From Rhexocercosporidium sp. MPI-PUGE-AT-0058 (lineage: Eukaryota > Ascomycota > Leotiomycetes > Helotiales): 64,000 nt of DNA. The first letter of the stretch is position 1; the number at the start of each line of letters is the position of its first letter. The notes below the pieces were generated by a model that was not told the DNA's origin, made no database searches, and saw nothing but the letters and a program-made list of their open reading frames with translations. Location: positions 558,001 through 622,000 of the forward strand of contig JAGTJL010000011.1 of assembly GCA_020746875.1 (NCBI GenBank), given 5' to 3'. This document shows positions 12,598 to 22,994 of the stretch, one piece after another. A program made the position numbers and the translations under genes.

Positions 12598-13674
12598 ATG
12601 GACCAACAATATGCCAGCACCCAGCCAGCAGGATTCCAGAACAAGATTCAGAACATCGCTCTCGTTGGTGCAAGTACATTTCGACAACGTCCTTCCCCAT
12701 CCACTATCACCGTTACTCACACACATTAGGGTGGAGGGCTACTTGGCTCCCACTTTCTCATCTCCCTTCTCACAACTAAGAAGCACAATATCACTGCCTC
12801 ACTCGTCCTCAAAGAACCTAATTCTCCGACTCATCCCTCTATAAAAATCAGACACATCGACTACGCTTCCCCAGCCTCCCTTGCCGCCGCTCTAAAGGGT
12901 CAAGATGTCCTCATCATCACCATGCCCGTCATGGCTCCTCCCGAGCAAGAAGAGTCGCTCATCCGCGCCGTCGCAGAACCGGACGTCAAATTCGTGATGC
13001 CCAATGCATAGGGTCATGATTTCTCGCATGTAGGCTTGGCCAAAGACACCCCAATCCTTGGACCCAAGCTTGCGAAATGCCGGAAACTCATTGAAAATCT
13101 CGGAGTGAGCAAGTGCCTGGTCGTCACAGGCGGGTTCTGGTACGAGTATAGTCTTGCGGGCACCGAAGCGAGATACGGATTCGACTTCAAGGAGAAGAAG
13201 GTTACATGTTATGGTAGTGGGACGGCGAAGATCAACACCAGTACTTGGGAACAATTAGCTCGTGCTGTGGCTGCGCTCCTCTCGTTGCCGATCTTCCCAG
13301 AAAATAGCAAAGATACATCCACGACGGTATCGAACTTTATGAACAAAACTTTCTTTATCTCTTCCTTTCGCGTGTCTCAGAGGGACATGTTGGAGCCTGT
13401 CCTTTGCGTAACTAGGGGCAAGGAGTCTGACTGGACCGTCACGCATGAAGATACTCTGGCTAGATGGAAGAGAGGCATGTAGATGTTTGGGCAGGGTAAT
13501 GTGGAGGGCTTCGGCATAGCTATGTATGCCAGGACTTTTTTCGACGATGGGGCGGGAGACTTTGAAACCAGAATCGGACAGAGCAACGACGTGTTGGGCT
13601 TGCCGCAGGAGGACTTCGACGCATGTACTGCCAAGACGGTGGAGAGGGCGAGTAAACTGGCAGGGTCTTATTAG
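12598..13674 (+). pseudogene. NmrA-like NAD(P)-binding protein, broken by two TAG codons
   Basis: Relic of an NmrA/isoflavone-reductase-like Rossmann protein. The start is at ATG 12598, followed by a beta-strand IQNIALVGA. A probable intron (about 12,674-12,729, acceptor CATTAG) leads to GGGLLGSHF, the rest of the dinucleotide-binding loop, but the visible splice sites do not join the two halves in frame. From 12,730 one continuous frame runs to 13,674 and encodes the family's body, including VMPNA, LVVTGGFWYEYSL and the tail AMYARTFFDDGAGDFE. It is cut by TAG at 13,009-13,011, where relatives as I recall them have Trp, and at 13,480-13,482, just before MFGQGN. No intron with plausible sites removes either stop without deleting conserved sequence. 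Readthrough or sequence error are the alternatives. Confidence 0.8.
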
Positions 13675-13870
13675 AGCGAACGAAATGCAGGATTGCGAAA
13701 CACATGAAATGAAATATTACTTTAGCTCTTCAACTAACTCTATCACAGAGCAGTAATAAGACGAAACAAATGGAAACATTTCCCCAACCCACTGATATTA
13801 TTATGGCTATTTACTGGACTTAGTTCCTTATCAGAAATATATTCTAAACCGCTGAATCGTCAGAGCCATT

Positions 13871-15412
13871 CTAAACTTTTTCCAATTGCGGGGCTTTCCT
13901 TGCCCTCATCAAATCTTCCACCCCATACGCAAGCTCCAGCAGCCTCTGCTCGGAGTAGGGAATACCCACAAACTCCAAGCCCACAGGTAAGCCAGTCTCG
14001 GTGAAACCAACTGGGATCGAGATCGCAGGGTGGTGGAGTTGACTCGCGATACTTGTGTTGGTCGGAAAGTAATTTTCAAATCGTGAGGTTAGCACATCAG
14101 AAACTAATGGCGCTGGTATCTGGACGCTCGGGAATGCAATGACATCGAGGTTTTGCTCAGCCATTACCCCAATGACAGTTCTCTGTAGTTCCTGTCGAAT
14201 ATCAAGACGTTTTGCGTAGTCTGGATCCTCGTATGGGTGCTTGTAAGACTCTGGATCTCCCATTTTTCGAAAAAGTGGTAGTGACTGATGGTATTTGTCT
14301 CCCGAGTGGATGCTCTCGAAACTGACGTCCTTGATGACCGGATGGGCCGCAAGAAAATTGTCGATATCGTATCTTGATCGTGACATATAAGTAGAGCTAT
14401 AGTTGACATAATCTTCTATATTTGGTATTTCGATGTCGATAAGTGTGGTACCCGTCGCGCCAATTTTCGAGAGTGCACCGCGAATGACTTTGCTGACACT
14501 TGCGCATTCCACCGTATCCTCCGGGCCAAACACAGAATTCAGAACCCCAATGCGGGCTAGTGGCAGAGTAGTACCGGAAAGGTTCGACGCATAGCTTCCC
14601 CCTTGTGGTGGTCCTGCGATCAAAGCCGAAGCCGTATATGGATCCTTGGCATCATAGCCGACCAAGACATCCAACATCAGAGCCGCATCACGAACGGTCC
14701 TCGTCATCGGACCAGGAGTGTCTTGGGTCTTGACCAATGGTGAAAGTCCTGCCCTTGATACAAGCCCAACTGTTGGCCGAAGTCCAACGAGGTTGCAAAA
14801 TGATGCTGGTACTCGAATGGAACCACCTGTGTCCTCTCCCACGCCGATGAGCCCCATGTTTGCTGCGATTGCCGCACCAGTGCCAGCACTAGAGCCGCCT
14901 GATTCTCGACTGACCTCGTATGGATTCAAGGTGACGCCGCTAAGTGAGGATGTAGAGTTGAAAGACGCCGCAAAATCTGCACACGTTCAGTTGATGTCAA
15001 ATCACATGATGATGTTGAAGACCATACCTGGCATCGTGCTCTTGGCCAATATTACTGCTCCAGCTGCTCTCAGTTTCTCAACGAGAGTTGCGTCTTCTGT
15101 TGGTGTATGCACGCAGCAGATGTTGCCATAGGCTGTGGGAACGCCCTTGGTATCGCATTGATCCTTGACAATGACAGGAACACCATGGAGCAAACCAACG
15201 AAGGATCCATGTTCCTTCAAATGAGCATCAAGGGCATCCGCTTCGTCCAAACAGAAGGAAGATATGACAGTGATGGCGTTCAATTTTGGACCAACTTGAT
15301 TGATTGTTTTGATGCGAGCGACATAGGCTTCCACGAGCTCTCGACAGGTATATGCCCCACTCTTGAATGCTTCATGCACCTGGTCGATTGTCAGCTCGTT
15401 GATGGAAGGCAT
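13871..15412 (-). CDS. Amidase signature family hydrolase
   Basis: Two exons: 15412-15028 and 14976-13871 (51-nt intron, GTATGG donor, TGCAG acceptor); 496 aa, normal for the family. The Ser-cisSer-Lys triad is complete: Lys83 (PVIVKDQ), Ser157 (SGGSSAG) and the nucleophile Ser181 (DTGGSIR). The spacing matches fungal amidases and fatty-acid amide hydrolases. The family cleaves carboxamides to acid plus ammonia or amine; the substrate (acetamide-like, indole-acetamide or other) cannot be read from sequence. No signal peptide, so probably cytosolic. Convergent with the NmrA-like pseudogene, 196 bp apart. Confidence 0.93.
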
Positions 15413-16880
15413 CTTGACTGTTTTATGACGGTCTTCGACTGGGAAATGGCCATCAATTCCTTGCTTTCTGGGAATTGAAGATCGACTTTTTAAATTGGAT
15501 GTCCCTTGTTATCGTTGTCGCTGCTACCTTAGTCTTAGTTTAGTAGAAGGAACGATTCTACTATTCACCATCGGGCCGACGGCTTCGGCTAGAAATCAAT
15601 AGTGACAAGCGAGGGAGCCAATCAAAAATCGCATCTTAAACAAATTGAAGGTATTTAACAAATCAATTGGGTTTCTTTATCATTTCCCTCAGGTCTGTGT
15701 GTCCGCAACATGTCAATGCGGTCAATTCTCAGCTTCACATCCCCTGCCACATCCAAGTGATCGCAAGTCCGGAGAACGCCTGACCTGCCAAGAACCGGGC
15801 TGGTGCGGCGAAGACAAGGCGAACTCATCCATCAAGAACAGGAGTGATGCGGCACAATGTTGGTCTCGAGGTAGAAGCAGTTCGGACTAACGCTATGTTC
15901 TTTACATACAACAATTGTTCTATAATTATCCCTATCATCTTTTGGATGTTATTCTACAAAGCTTTGTCAAGGTCCAAGTCTCAGATTGCGGTTGTGACAT
16001 GGAGTGATTGGCTGCACGTTGCGACATCGTCGACTTTAAGTTAGTATTTTTTCTCATTGGCTTCTGCACGAGATGTGTTCGTCTCAAAATAACCTTTTGG
16101 CGCTCATACTCATTGCTGATTGGCCCGCTTCGCGAGCGAAGCTTAGGAATGGCATCCGCACCTAAAATTCGTTCACCTTTCACATTAATGAGCCTTGTAT
16201 CTCTAGTACATTTAGACGATCTCTCACGTCACTTGTACAACTCCATCTGATCTGTTCCTGTATCGAGCTTCCAACCCAAGAAGTCGGTCAGCTTCACGTT
16301 GTTCCTCCACACCTTGGCATCACACGTGGTACCTTATGCGCTGGCGATCCTGGGGCGAGTTTCAGAATATGCACGAAACAATCGTCACAATCACAAGTAA
16401 GAAACACGATTTACAGGCTGGAAGCTCGTCAATTGTTTTCAACTCTCAACCGCCATGTTCATAATGCGACTGTTAAGGGGCCCAAACTTGCTTGTTTCTG
16501 CGTTGTTGGCCCGGTTTCTCGCGACTAAAGTCCAGTCCAGTGACTCCACGTTGGACTTCGTTCATGCTCACGAATTGCTCACTGCGCAGCACTCCTTCGA
16601 TCCTTACACCATGGGGTTCTAAATTGCAAGGCAGACGTAATGCTAAGAGCCATGGCAGTGCCAACATCTCAACGCACCCTTCAGCATGCACTACAACTGG
16701 CATGGTTGTGGTACTCATGGCTCGGGTTTGGACCATGTCATAACCCTTCCATAGTTGACTTTGACATGGCCGCCATGAAGGCCTTAAGACTATATTATGG
16801 TACGGCCCCTACCTTGCGTCGCCTCTGTTGGGCATTGCATCAATCTCCTACTTTGCTGCTTCATCATTTAATTTTCCATC
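15413..16880. other. Divergent intergenic region
   Basis: Nearly 1.5 kb between the amidase (-) and GH76 (+) starts. Several open frames of 60-130 codons overlap on both strands, but none has motifs or consistent intron signals. A perfect short hairpin (GCTTCGC-GA-GCGAAGC) sits at 16,127-16,142. Contains both promoters. Confidence 0.5.
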
Positions 16881-18089
16881 ATGATTATTCCTTACTCTGT
16901 TCGCTCCATCTTGACAGCTGCGGCTACTCTATCATCTACCGACATCAAGACTTCCCAAGACACCAACACCCTCACTACTCGTGCCATAAATGCAGACTAT
17001 GCCAAAGTTGCTACCTCAGCCATCACAGCACTCGATAGCTTCTACGTCAAAGATTCCTTCCGATGGATGAACATCGGCGGATGGATAGCAGCAAATGTCT
17101 ACAACGACATCATGGACTACGATCTCTGGTCCAAAACCAAGAATTATGAGAACACTTACGGTGCTTCTCTCCTAACCATCGCCACATCGACAGCTGCACA
17201 AAAAAAGGCAGGCAGTACGAATGACTTCAATGATGATCAGCTATGGTGGTGTCTTGCTATGATACGAGCATACCAAAATTATGGTCATCGCGAACTCCTT
17301 GACCAGAGCATCAAGCAATGGCGAGCGATCGGAGCCAACGCTCAAGTGTTCAAGTCGGACCAAGGGACGAGAGTCAACAAAGGTGGCATATTACGCGACA
17401 CTCTCATCCCGGCTGACTGCGATGTGGACGGTGCGGTCTATTGGGCTTCGGCAAGTGACTCTGGACTGAACGCCATCTCCACCAGCCTGTACGCACAGGT
17501 CGGGGCATGGCTCTTGGCCATCACAGGTGACCCATCATTCCGCGGTCCAACAGATAGTGCAATCGGCTGGCTGCAACGAATGATGTTGGACAAGAAGTCT
17601 GGGATCATGAACGTGGATGCTTTGGTGGCCGGTGGTTGCACCAAACAACCTGGTTCTCTGACCTACAACACTGGCACTTACATCGGAGCCTTGACATCTC
17701 TTTACATGACGACAGGCGATGCCAAGTATCTCGACCAAGCCACGCTCTCAGTCACATCCTCTACGACTGGCGCATTCGGCAACAACCCCGCTCTGGTCAT
17801 CAATCAGCAAGCCGACTTGACTGCCAACGGCGATGGAGTTCAGTGGCGCGATGTTTTGTTTCGAAATATCGCTGATTTCTACGTCACTATTGGCAGCAGA
17901 GGCAAAGTCAGTAATGACTTGAAGGGGAAAGTCAGCGCATTCTTCAAGGCCAATTACGATCAGATCCAAAGCAAGGCGAAGTTTGGAGATTTGTACGCAG
18001 CCAATTGGTATGGAAAGATGACAGCTGGGTCTGATTGGGGCACTGGGAGTGTCTTGAGTAATTTCATTGGCTCCATGTTGGTATTCTAG
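16881..18089 (+). CDS. Secreted GH76 endo-alpha-1,6-mannanase-like protein
   Basis: Intronless, 402 aa. The N-terminus (MIIPYSVRSILTAAATL) looks like a signal peptide. The glycoside hydrolase 76 catalytic pair Asp118-Asp119 sits in the family motif FNDDQLWW, followed by the conserved MIRAY helix. Further family features are GGWIAANVYNDIMDY near residues 66-80, CDVDGAVYW near 180-188 and LTYNTGTYIGALTSLY in the second half. GH76 enzymes act on alpha-1,6-mannan; fungal Dcw1/Dfg5 relatives are GPI-anchored and cross-link cell-wall mannoproteins. The C-terminus here ends SNFIGSMLVF without an obvious long GPI signal, so a secreted form is as likely. It is the last intact gene before the AT-rich block. 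Confidence 0.9.
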   Translation: MIIPYSVRSILTAAATLSSTDIKTSQDTNTLTTRAINADYAKVATSAITALDSFYVKDSFRWMNIGGWIAANVYNDIMDYDLWSKTKNYENTYGASLLTIATSTAAQKKAGSTNDFNDDQLWWCLAMIRAYQNYGHRELLDQSIKQWRAIGANAQVFKSDQGTRVNKGGILRDTLIPADCDVDGAVYWASASDSGLNAISTSLYAQVGAWLLAITGDPSFRGPTDSAIGWLQRMMLDKKSGIMNVDALVAGGCTKQPGSLTYNTGTYIGALTSLYMTTGDAKYLDQATLSVTSSTTGAFGNNPALVINQQADLTANGDGVQWRDVLFRNIADFYVTIGSRGKVSNDLKGKVSAFFKANYDQIQSKAKFGDLYAANWYGKMTAGSDWGTGSVLSNFIGSMLVF

Positions 18090-18650
18090 AATTTTCTGTG
18101 ACATTTTGCGGGCGTTTGGATTGATGGCGTTTTAGAAGATGAGTCTTGATACCCGGATACTACACGTAGAAGCTATTGGCTTTCATTTAGACTAGAACGA
18201 GGGCGGAGTGTCTATTTCAGGATATTTTTATGAAGCAATGACACATATTTTACTCCGCCCATCATGATCAACTACCAGGCTGACGCTGTTCACTGTTCTT
18301 GAAATCAAAATTCCTGGCTTTAATATGAAGTCTCAAAGCTCGTAGAGAATGAAAAACGAGACACATCATTTGGGCTGCTTCCAGATCGCTTCTCGCTCCG
18401 TGGGGCCAGCGTCTAGCTACAACCAATCCCGGTGGTGTTGGAGTGGATGCGTTCCGAACTTCATACACACAGGTTAATTAGCGCCTCAACATTTGCGCAT
18501 ACTTTGTATGCGCACCAAGCGATATCTCGAATTGGTCTGCAACCGTCTGTAAGCGCTTGACGATGGAGTTCCAGGGTTTCGTTACTCGTATTCCCTGTCA
18601 CGTGCACACCCCGCATACGTGCACACCCGTTTGGCTCACTGCTCTATCCT
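18090..18650. other. 3' region and left border of the AT-rich block
   Basis: Holds a perfect hairpin (9-bp arms TGCGCATAC/GTATGCGCA, TTT loop) at 18,494-18,514 and two copies of ACGTGCACACCC at 18,600-18,611 and 18,617-18,628. Immediately after these the composition changes sharply to AT-rich. No gene recognised. Confidence 0.6.
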
Positions 18651-18899
18651 ACCTTATAACTTTAATTATATATAAATTAATAACTATAATTCCAAATAAA
18701 ATATTATAAACTATGAATTATATTTAAAAGCATTTAGATTCAGAATATCTAATTTTTTAATTAATCAGAATATTACGCTAGCATTTTACGAGTTCTTTCA
18801 CGTAATAATCTTACCTTCGGTGTGACGGTTGTGCGTTCTTCCCGGAATGCACGTGATATATAGCACAATAGCAGAATAGAGTTATTTTATTCTAGTAGC

Positions 18900-18985
18900 C
18901 TTTTGGCTCAGTTGACTCAGTGGTTAAAGCTATTGCTCCATTTGTATTGACCGGTTAATCGCCGGCGTCACATTCGGCTTATCCG
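18900..18985 (+). repeat. Possible tRNA-derived SINE relic
   Basis: A stretch reading TTGGCTCAGTTGACTCAGTG then GTTAAAGC resembles a pol III A box (TGGCTCAGTGGTTAGAGC after undoing G-to-A changes). A weaker B-box-like CACATTCGGCTTATCC follows about 45 bp downstream. No cloverleaf closes well and no flanking target duplication was seen, so this is only a suggestion. Confidence 0.28.
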
Positions 18986-19172
18986 TATTAATAGTCGGTA
19001 ATAAAAGCACGTAAGTTATAAATAACTTTATAATTGACTGAAGTTTGAGCACAGTCTTCGTCCACTTTAAAAGCTTCTTTTTAAGACGATTTGCCGCTTT
19101 TTTAACTATTTTTATAACTAACTATATAATAGCTTTCTACACCTGCGCTTCCGCCTATTTACTCTCTCTTTC

Positions 19173-19291
19173 TGTTGTACGAAATAAGGGCTGGCTAGCC
19201 GAAGTTAGCCCGAAATAGGGGTAGATTAGATAAGCTCAGATAATAGGTTTTCAGGAGTGGATTCACTTTTGGCCTCTGATTCTGTACGACA
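19173..19291 (+). mobile_element. Miniature TG...CA element with CTTTC duplication (copy 1)
   Basis: 119 bp, beginning TGTTGTACGAAATAAGGG and ending TCTGTACGACA, so the termini form an imperfect inverted repeat. It is flanked by perfect 5-bp repeats CTTTC (19,168-19,172 and 19,292-19,296). The same start sequence recurs at 52,909. It has TG...CA ends like a solo LTR, but the length and longer inverted termini also fit a miniature inverted-repeat element. Confidence 0.75.
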
Positions 19292-22229
19292 CTTTCTTTA
19301 CGCCAAATCTCTTTTTATAAAGCTTCTTTTATCTTACGAGCGTCGGCTTCACCCTTATTAATTACTTTATTTTCCTTTTCTTATATAGCTCTTTCTTTCT
19401 TTTCTTTTAAGAAGCTTTAGCTTTACCAATTTCTATCGGTCTATATAACTTATACTAATTAGTTTTTATTCTTAGTAAAATTCATCTTCTTTTTACGCTT
19501 TCTTTTCTTCTTTTTAAGCTCTAATATCGTGCAACATACCTTGAGGCTCTACAGAGGCGAATATAAAGTCAAATTGAACGTTGCGCAGTTGCGTATTAAA
19601 CCGTTATTGTATATTCTATATAACGTATTCAAGCTCCCTGAATAGGGAAGCTTACTAGCGCTATGGTTTTAGTAGTCTTAATTAGACTCGCTTAGCTAAT
19701 TAATTATAAATTACATAATATACCCTCTTATTAAAAATAATACGTAGCTTTAGCAAAGCAAACAAGTGCTTAATAAATATAATAAATAATAATAAAAATA
19801 ATAAATAATAAAGAAAAATAATAGCTAGTAATTAAAGCAAATATACTTAACGTATAAGCGAGAGTATATAAACGGCTCCTTTCCTCTTATAACTTCCTTT
19901 TATAAATATATTAAATTCAAAATAAGTCGTGTTTCTGCCGTTAAGTTAGCCGCTTATACCTCTCGCCTTTTTAACCTCGCCGCTACTCGCGAAGTTAAAA
20001 AAGTATATTTCTTCTTATTTTTTATATCTTTAAATTTAGTTTTTAATATTATTTAAGTTAAAAAATCGAGAAATTAAATAAGTTAAAATATATTAACTAA
20101 TTATAATAGCCTGCCGCCGCTCTCTCTCCCCCTCGCCGTCGCTCTCGCCCTCGCACTTCTTTTTCTATGCTTTTCCCTACCGCCTTTGCCGCCTTTACTA
20201 TTTCCGCCCGCTGGTATACTAAGGCAAGTGCTAATAAGAAGGTCCCTTGCTCGGTATACGTTAAAACTGCCTTAAAAAGTAACTTTTTATTATTATTTAT
20301 TAGGATATTATTAGTTCGGCTCGGTGCTTTCGGTGCTATAATTAGAATTAAAATTATATTAATCCTGTCGGGCCTATTATCGCGGTAGCTTCTACTGCTT
20401 TTATAAAAGAGAAGCATAATACTTCTCGCACTCGCGTAAGTTTACTTTTAATTCTTATATTTTTAAAATTAATTAACTTTAAGTAGCAATTAAAAAACTT
20501 CTGGGCTTCGGTCTATAAAGCTTTTTTACGCCTAATATATTTATTTTATTTTTATAAGTAGTTTTAAAATAATTAACTTTAATTATTTTAGCTATTACTG
20601 CGGCCCCCGCCTTTGCTCTCGCTTTTGTCGTCCTTGCTTCCGCCCCTCGCCTAATCCTCTTACTTATTCGGGTTAGTATTAGTACTAGTGCTAATACTAG
20701 TATTATTAATATTAATACTATGTCAGGAGTGGAATCCAGTATAAGGAGGGTCGGGGATTTTACGGAAAGTTTGCAGGCTTAGTACAGATTACGTGTTAGG
20801 ATTTTTATTTATTTATTTTAGAGAGAAATAAAAAAGATCTAAAAAGCTAAATATTAGTTTAAATTATAATTAATATACCTTGAACGTTTTAAATAGTAAT
20901 TCCTTATTATTTTAAACCTTATATTTTAATCTTTTTATTTATATAGAAATAGTTCGTTACTTATTTAAAGCCTTCACGAAGTAATTACAATAGCTAAAAA
21001 TAAGAAGAAGATAGTTTTAATAATAATAAAAACACTACGATTACCTTTACTTTATTTAATTAATTAATTATTAAATATCTTTTAAAACGACCTTAAAGAA
21101 AGTTTATTTATACGCAGCGAGTAATTCTAGCGCTTTAATAGAAGCTTAAAGAATCTTACGGATAACGACGAAAAAGGCTTGGATATTAAAGAAGCTATTA
21201 AGGCTAAGCGACGACAAATTCTAAAGATTTAAATATAAATTAAGCGAAAGAAAAAAGAAAAAGTAATTTAGAACCGAATCGAAGAGTTAAAGGAGGTAAT
21301 ACGAAAGTGAGAAAATTTAAAAAAGGAATTAATAAATATATTTTAAAGAGAATAAAAAAGAAAGAAAGTAAAAGTTATATAAATAAAAGGAAACGTCGAC
21401 GCGCGAACACGACTGAAGACTATTATTATAACGAATTTATGAAACTCCTTTAAGACGACTTCGATATACGCTTGATAATATATTAACGAATTCTAAAAAT
21501 ATAAAAGCTTTTAATATATAAAAGCAAAAGCGCTAAAGAAGCTCAGTCTTTTATTTAAAGTATTAAGCAGATATTCCGTTAAAATAAAGAAATAATATAT
21601 ATTATAAATAAAAACAAAATTAATAAGTACGTTCTTACTTTTAACGAAAAAATAAAACGGAAGCAGCATCAGCAAAAAATTTCGCGGACGCTTAAAAATC
21701 AAATCCGCTATTTTTGTCATTTTCGCTATTTTTGTTAAAAGGCCGCTTTTAACGCTTAAAGCCGCTTTTATAAAATTTAATTAGTCGCTGGTATTAAAAG
21801 CGCCAGTTTATTTTAATAAACGCTAAGCTTAATTAAGTAATTTTTATAAATATAATTTAAACGCTAAAATATTAAAAAAAATTTTAAAAAAAATCTTGGC
21901 GTTTTTTATTAACCGAATCCGGTTAGATTAGCGTTAATTTTAAGTTTCGTTTATATTTCGTCGGGCACGTCCTAAAAACTAGTCTCGCTAAAACTCTTAC
22001 GCTATGAATATCTACGCTAAAAAAATTATAATAAGAAAATCGTTCGTTTCGGGTAAATTATATGCGCACGCTAGCCGGCCCTAGCCCTAATCGGGCGTTA
22101 TAAGAGGCATATTTATTATTATTATATTATAATTATTATTAATATATTATTAATATTATTAATACTTTTATATACCTTATTAATATATTAAATAAAATAA
22201 ATAACAAAGCTTTACTTTTAAAAGTAGGG
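19292..22229. other. AT-rich decayed sequence, family not recognised
   Basis: Nearly 3 kb with no readable protein family. Short GC-richer patches occur near 20,105-20,160 and 20,600-20,660 (CT-rich), and near 22,065-22,105. A lysine/glutamate-rich decayed frame runs on the plus strand around 21,150-21,420. Probably remnants of older transposons. Confidence 0.5.
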
Positions 22230-22261
22230 TTATCCGAGGGGCTGCTGCCAGGGTTGACTTG
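22230..22261 (+). repeat. Left arm of perfect 32-bp inverted repeat (piggyBac-like TIR)
   Basis: Begins TTATCCGAGGGGCTGCTGCC and is the exact reverse complement of 44,460-44,491, 22.2 kb away. It still contains several CpA/TpG sites although the surroundings look heavily RIP-mutated. Its partner lies just beyond the end of the piggyBac-like transposase frame, so it is read as that element's left terminal repeat. Confidence 0.75.
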
Positions 22262-22578
22262 CCCAGACCCTTGTCCAGAGCCGCAAAAACAGTTATTCCG
22301 GAGGAACACCAAAATCTAGGGCTATTATTAATATGTAAACAAACCGTAATTTGTACCTGAAATTATTATTTTTATTATTACTATAATATTAAAAAATACA
22401 GTTACAAATCCTATAGATCTAGGAACCCGTCGCCCGGATGCGCCGCTATTAAAAAGTCATAGGGACACTTTTTATTTTATAAAATTACCGGCATTCCCCT
22501 TTAAAATCCGGCTTTTAAAACACGTTAATATAAACGATTCGCTGTCCCTTTTTATTATGTATTTCACCTTTAAAATAA

Positions 22579-22795
22579 TGTAAAGGCTATAATAAACAAA
22601 GAAGGAAGCACGGCGCAAGGCACTAGGCAAGGAGCTTAATAACTCTAAGAAGTCAAGATTTAAGGTAAAAAAGTATTTAATTCTTTTAATTTTATATAAA
22701 GAAAAGGCCTTTTATATAAACCTTTAAAGGTTATATATTTAATTCCTTAAATAACGCCTTAAACATCATTTCCTAACTAAAATCGCCACTTTATA
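22579..22795 (-). repeat. 3' LTR of the 12.7-kb gypsy-type element
   Basis: 217 bp, direct copy of 35,084-35,300 with differences that are mostly C/T and G/A. Its right end reads CTTTATA where the other copy reads CTTTACA, a CpA-to-TpA type change. Confidence 0.88.
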
Positions 22796-22994
22796 TCCGT
22801 TCTTAATTATAATAAATGGTCGCCCCCGACTACTTTTACCTACTTATAACTCGGCTTATTAAAAAAAAAAAGGAAAGAAAAAAAAAAGAATATTTTTTTA
22901 AAGTAAAAAAGATAACGTTAAACTTTTCTATTTTAATATTCTTTTTAACTTATATTAAAATAAATAAAAAAAAGAAGTTTAATTAATTAATAAT

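Noticed and set aside
18900..18985. Functional tRNA gene
   Set aside because: The A-box resemblance is good, but no acceptor stem or complete T-arm can be folded. Kept only as a possible SINE relic.
20097..20417. 106-codon minus-strand frame in the AT block with Arg/Glu-rich end
   Set aside because: Low-complexity CT-rich DNA on the other strand explains it; no conserved protein pattern.
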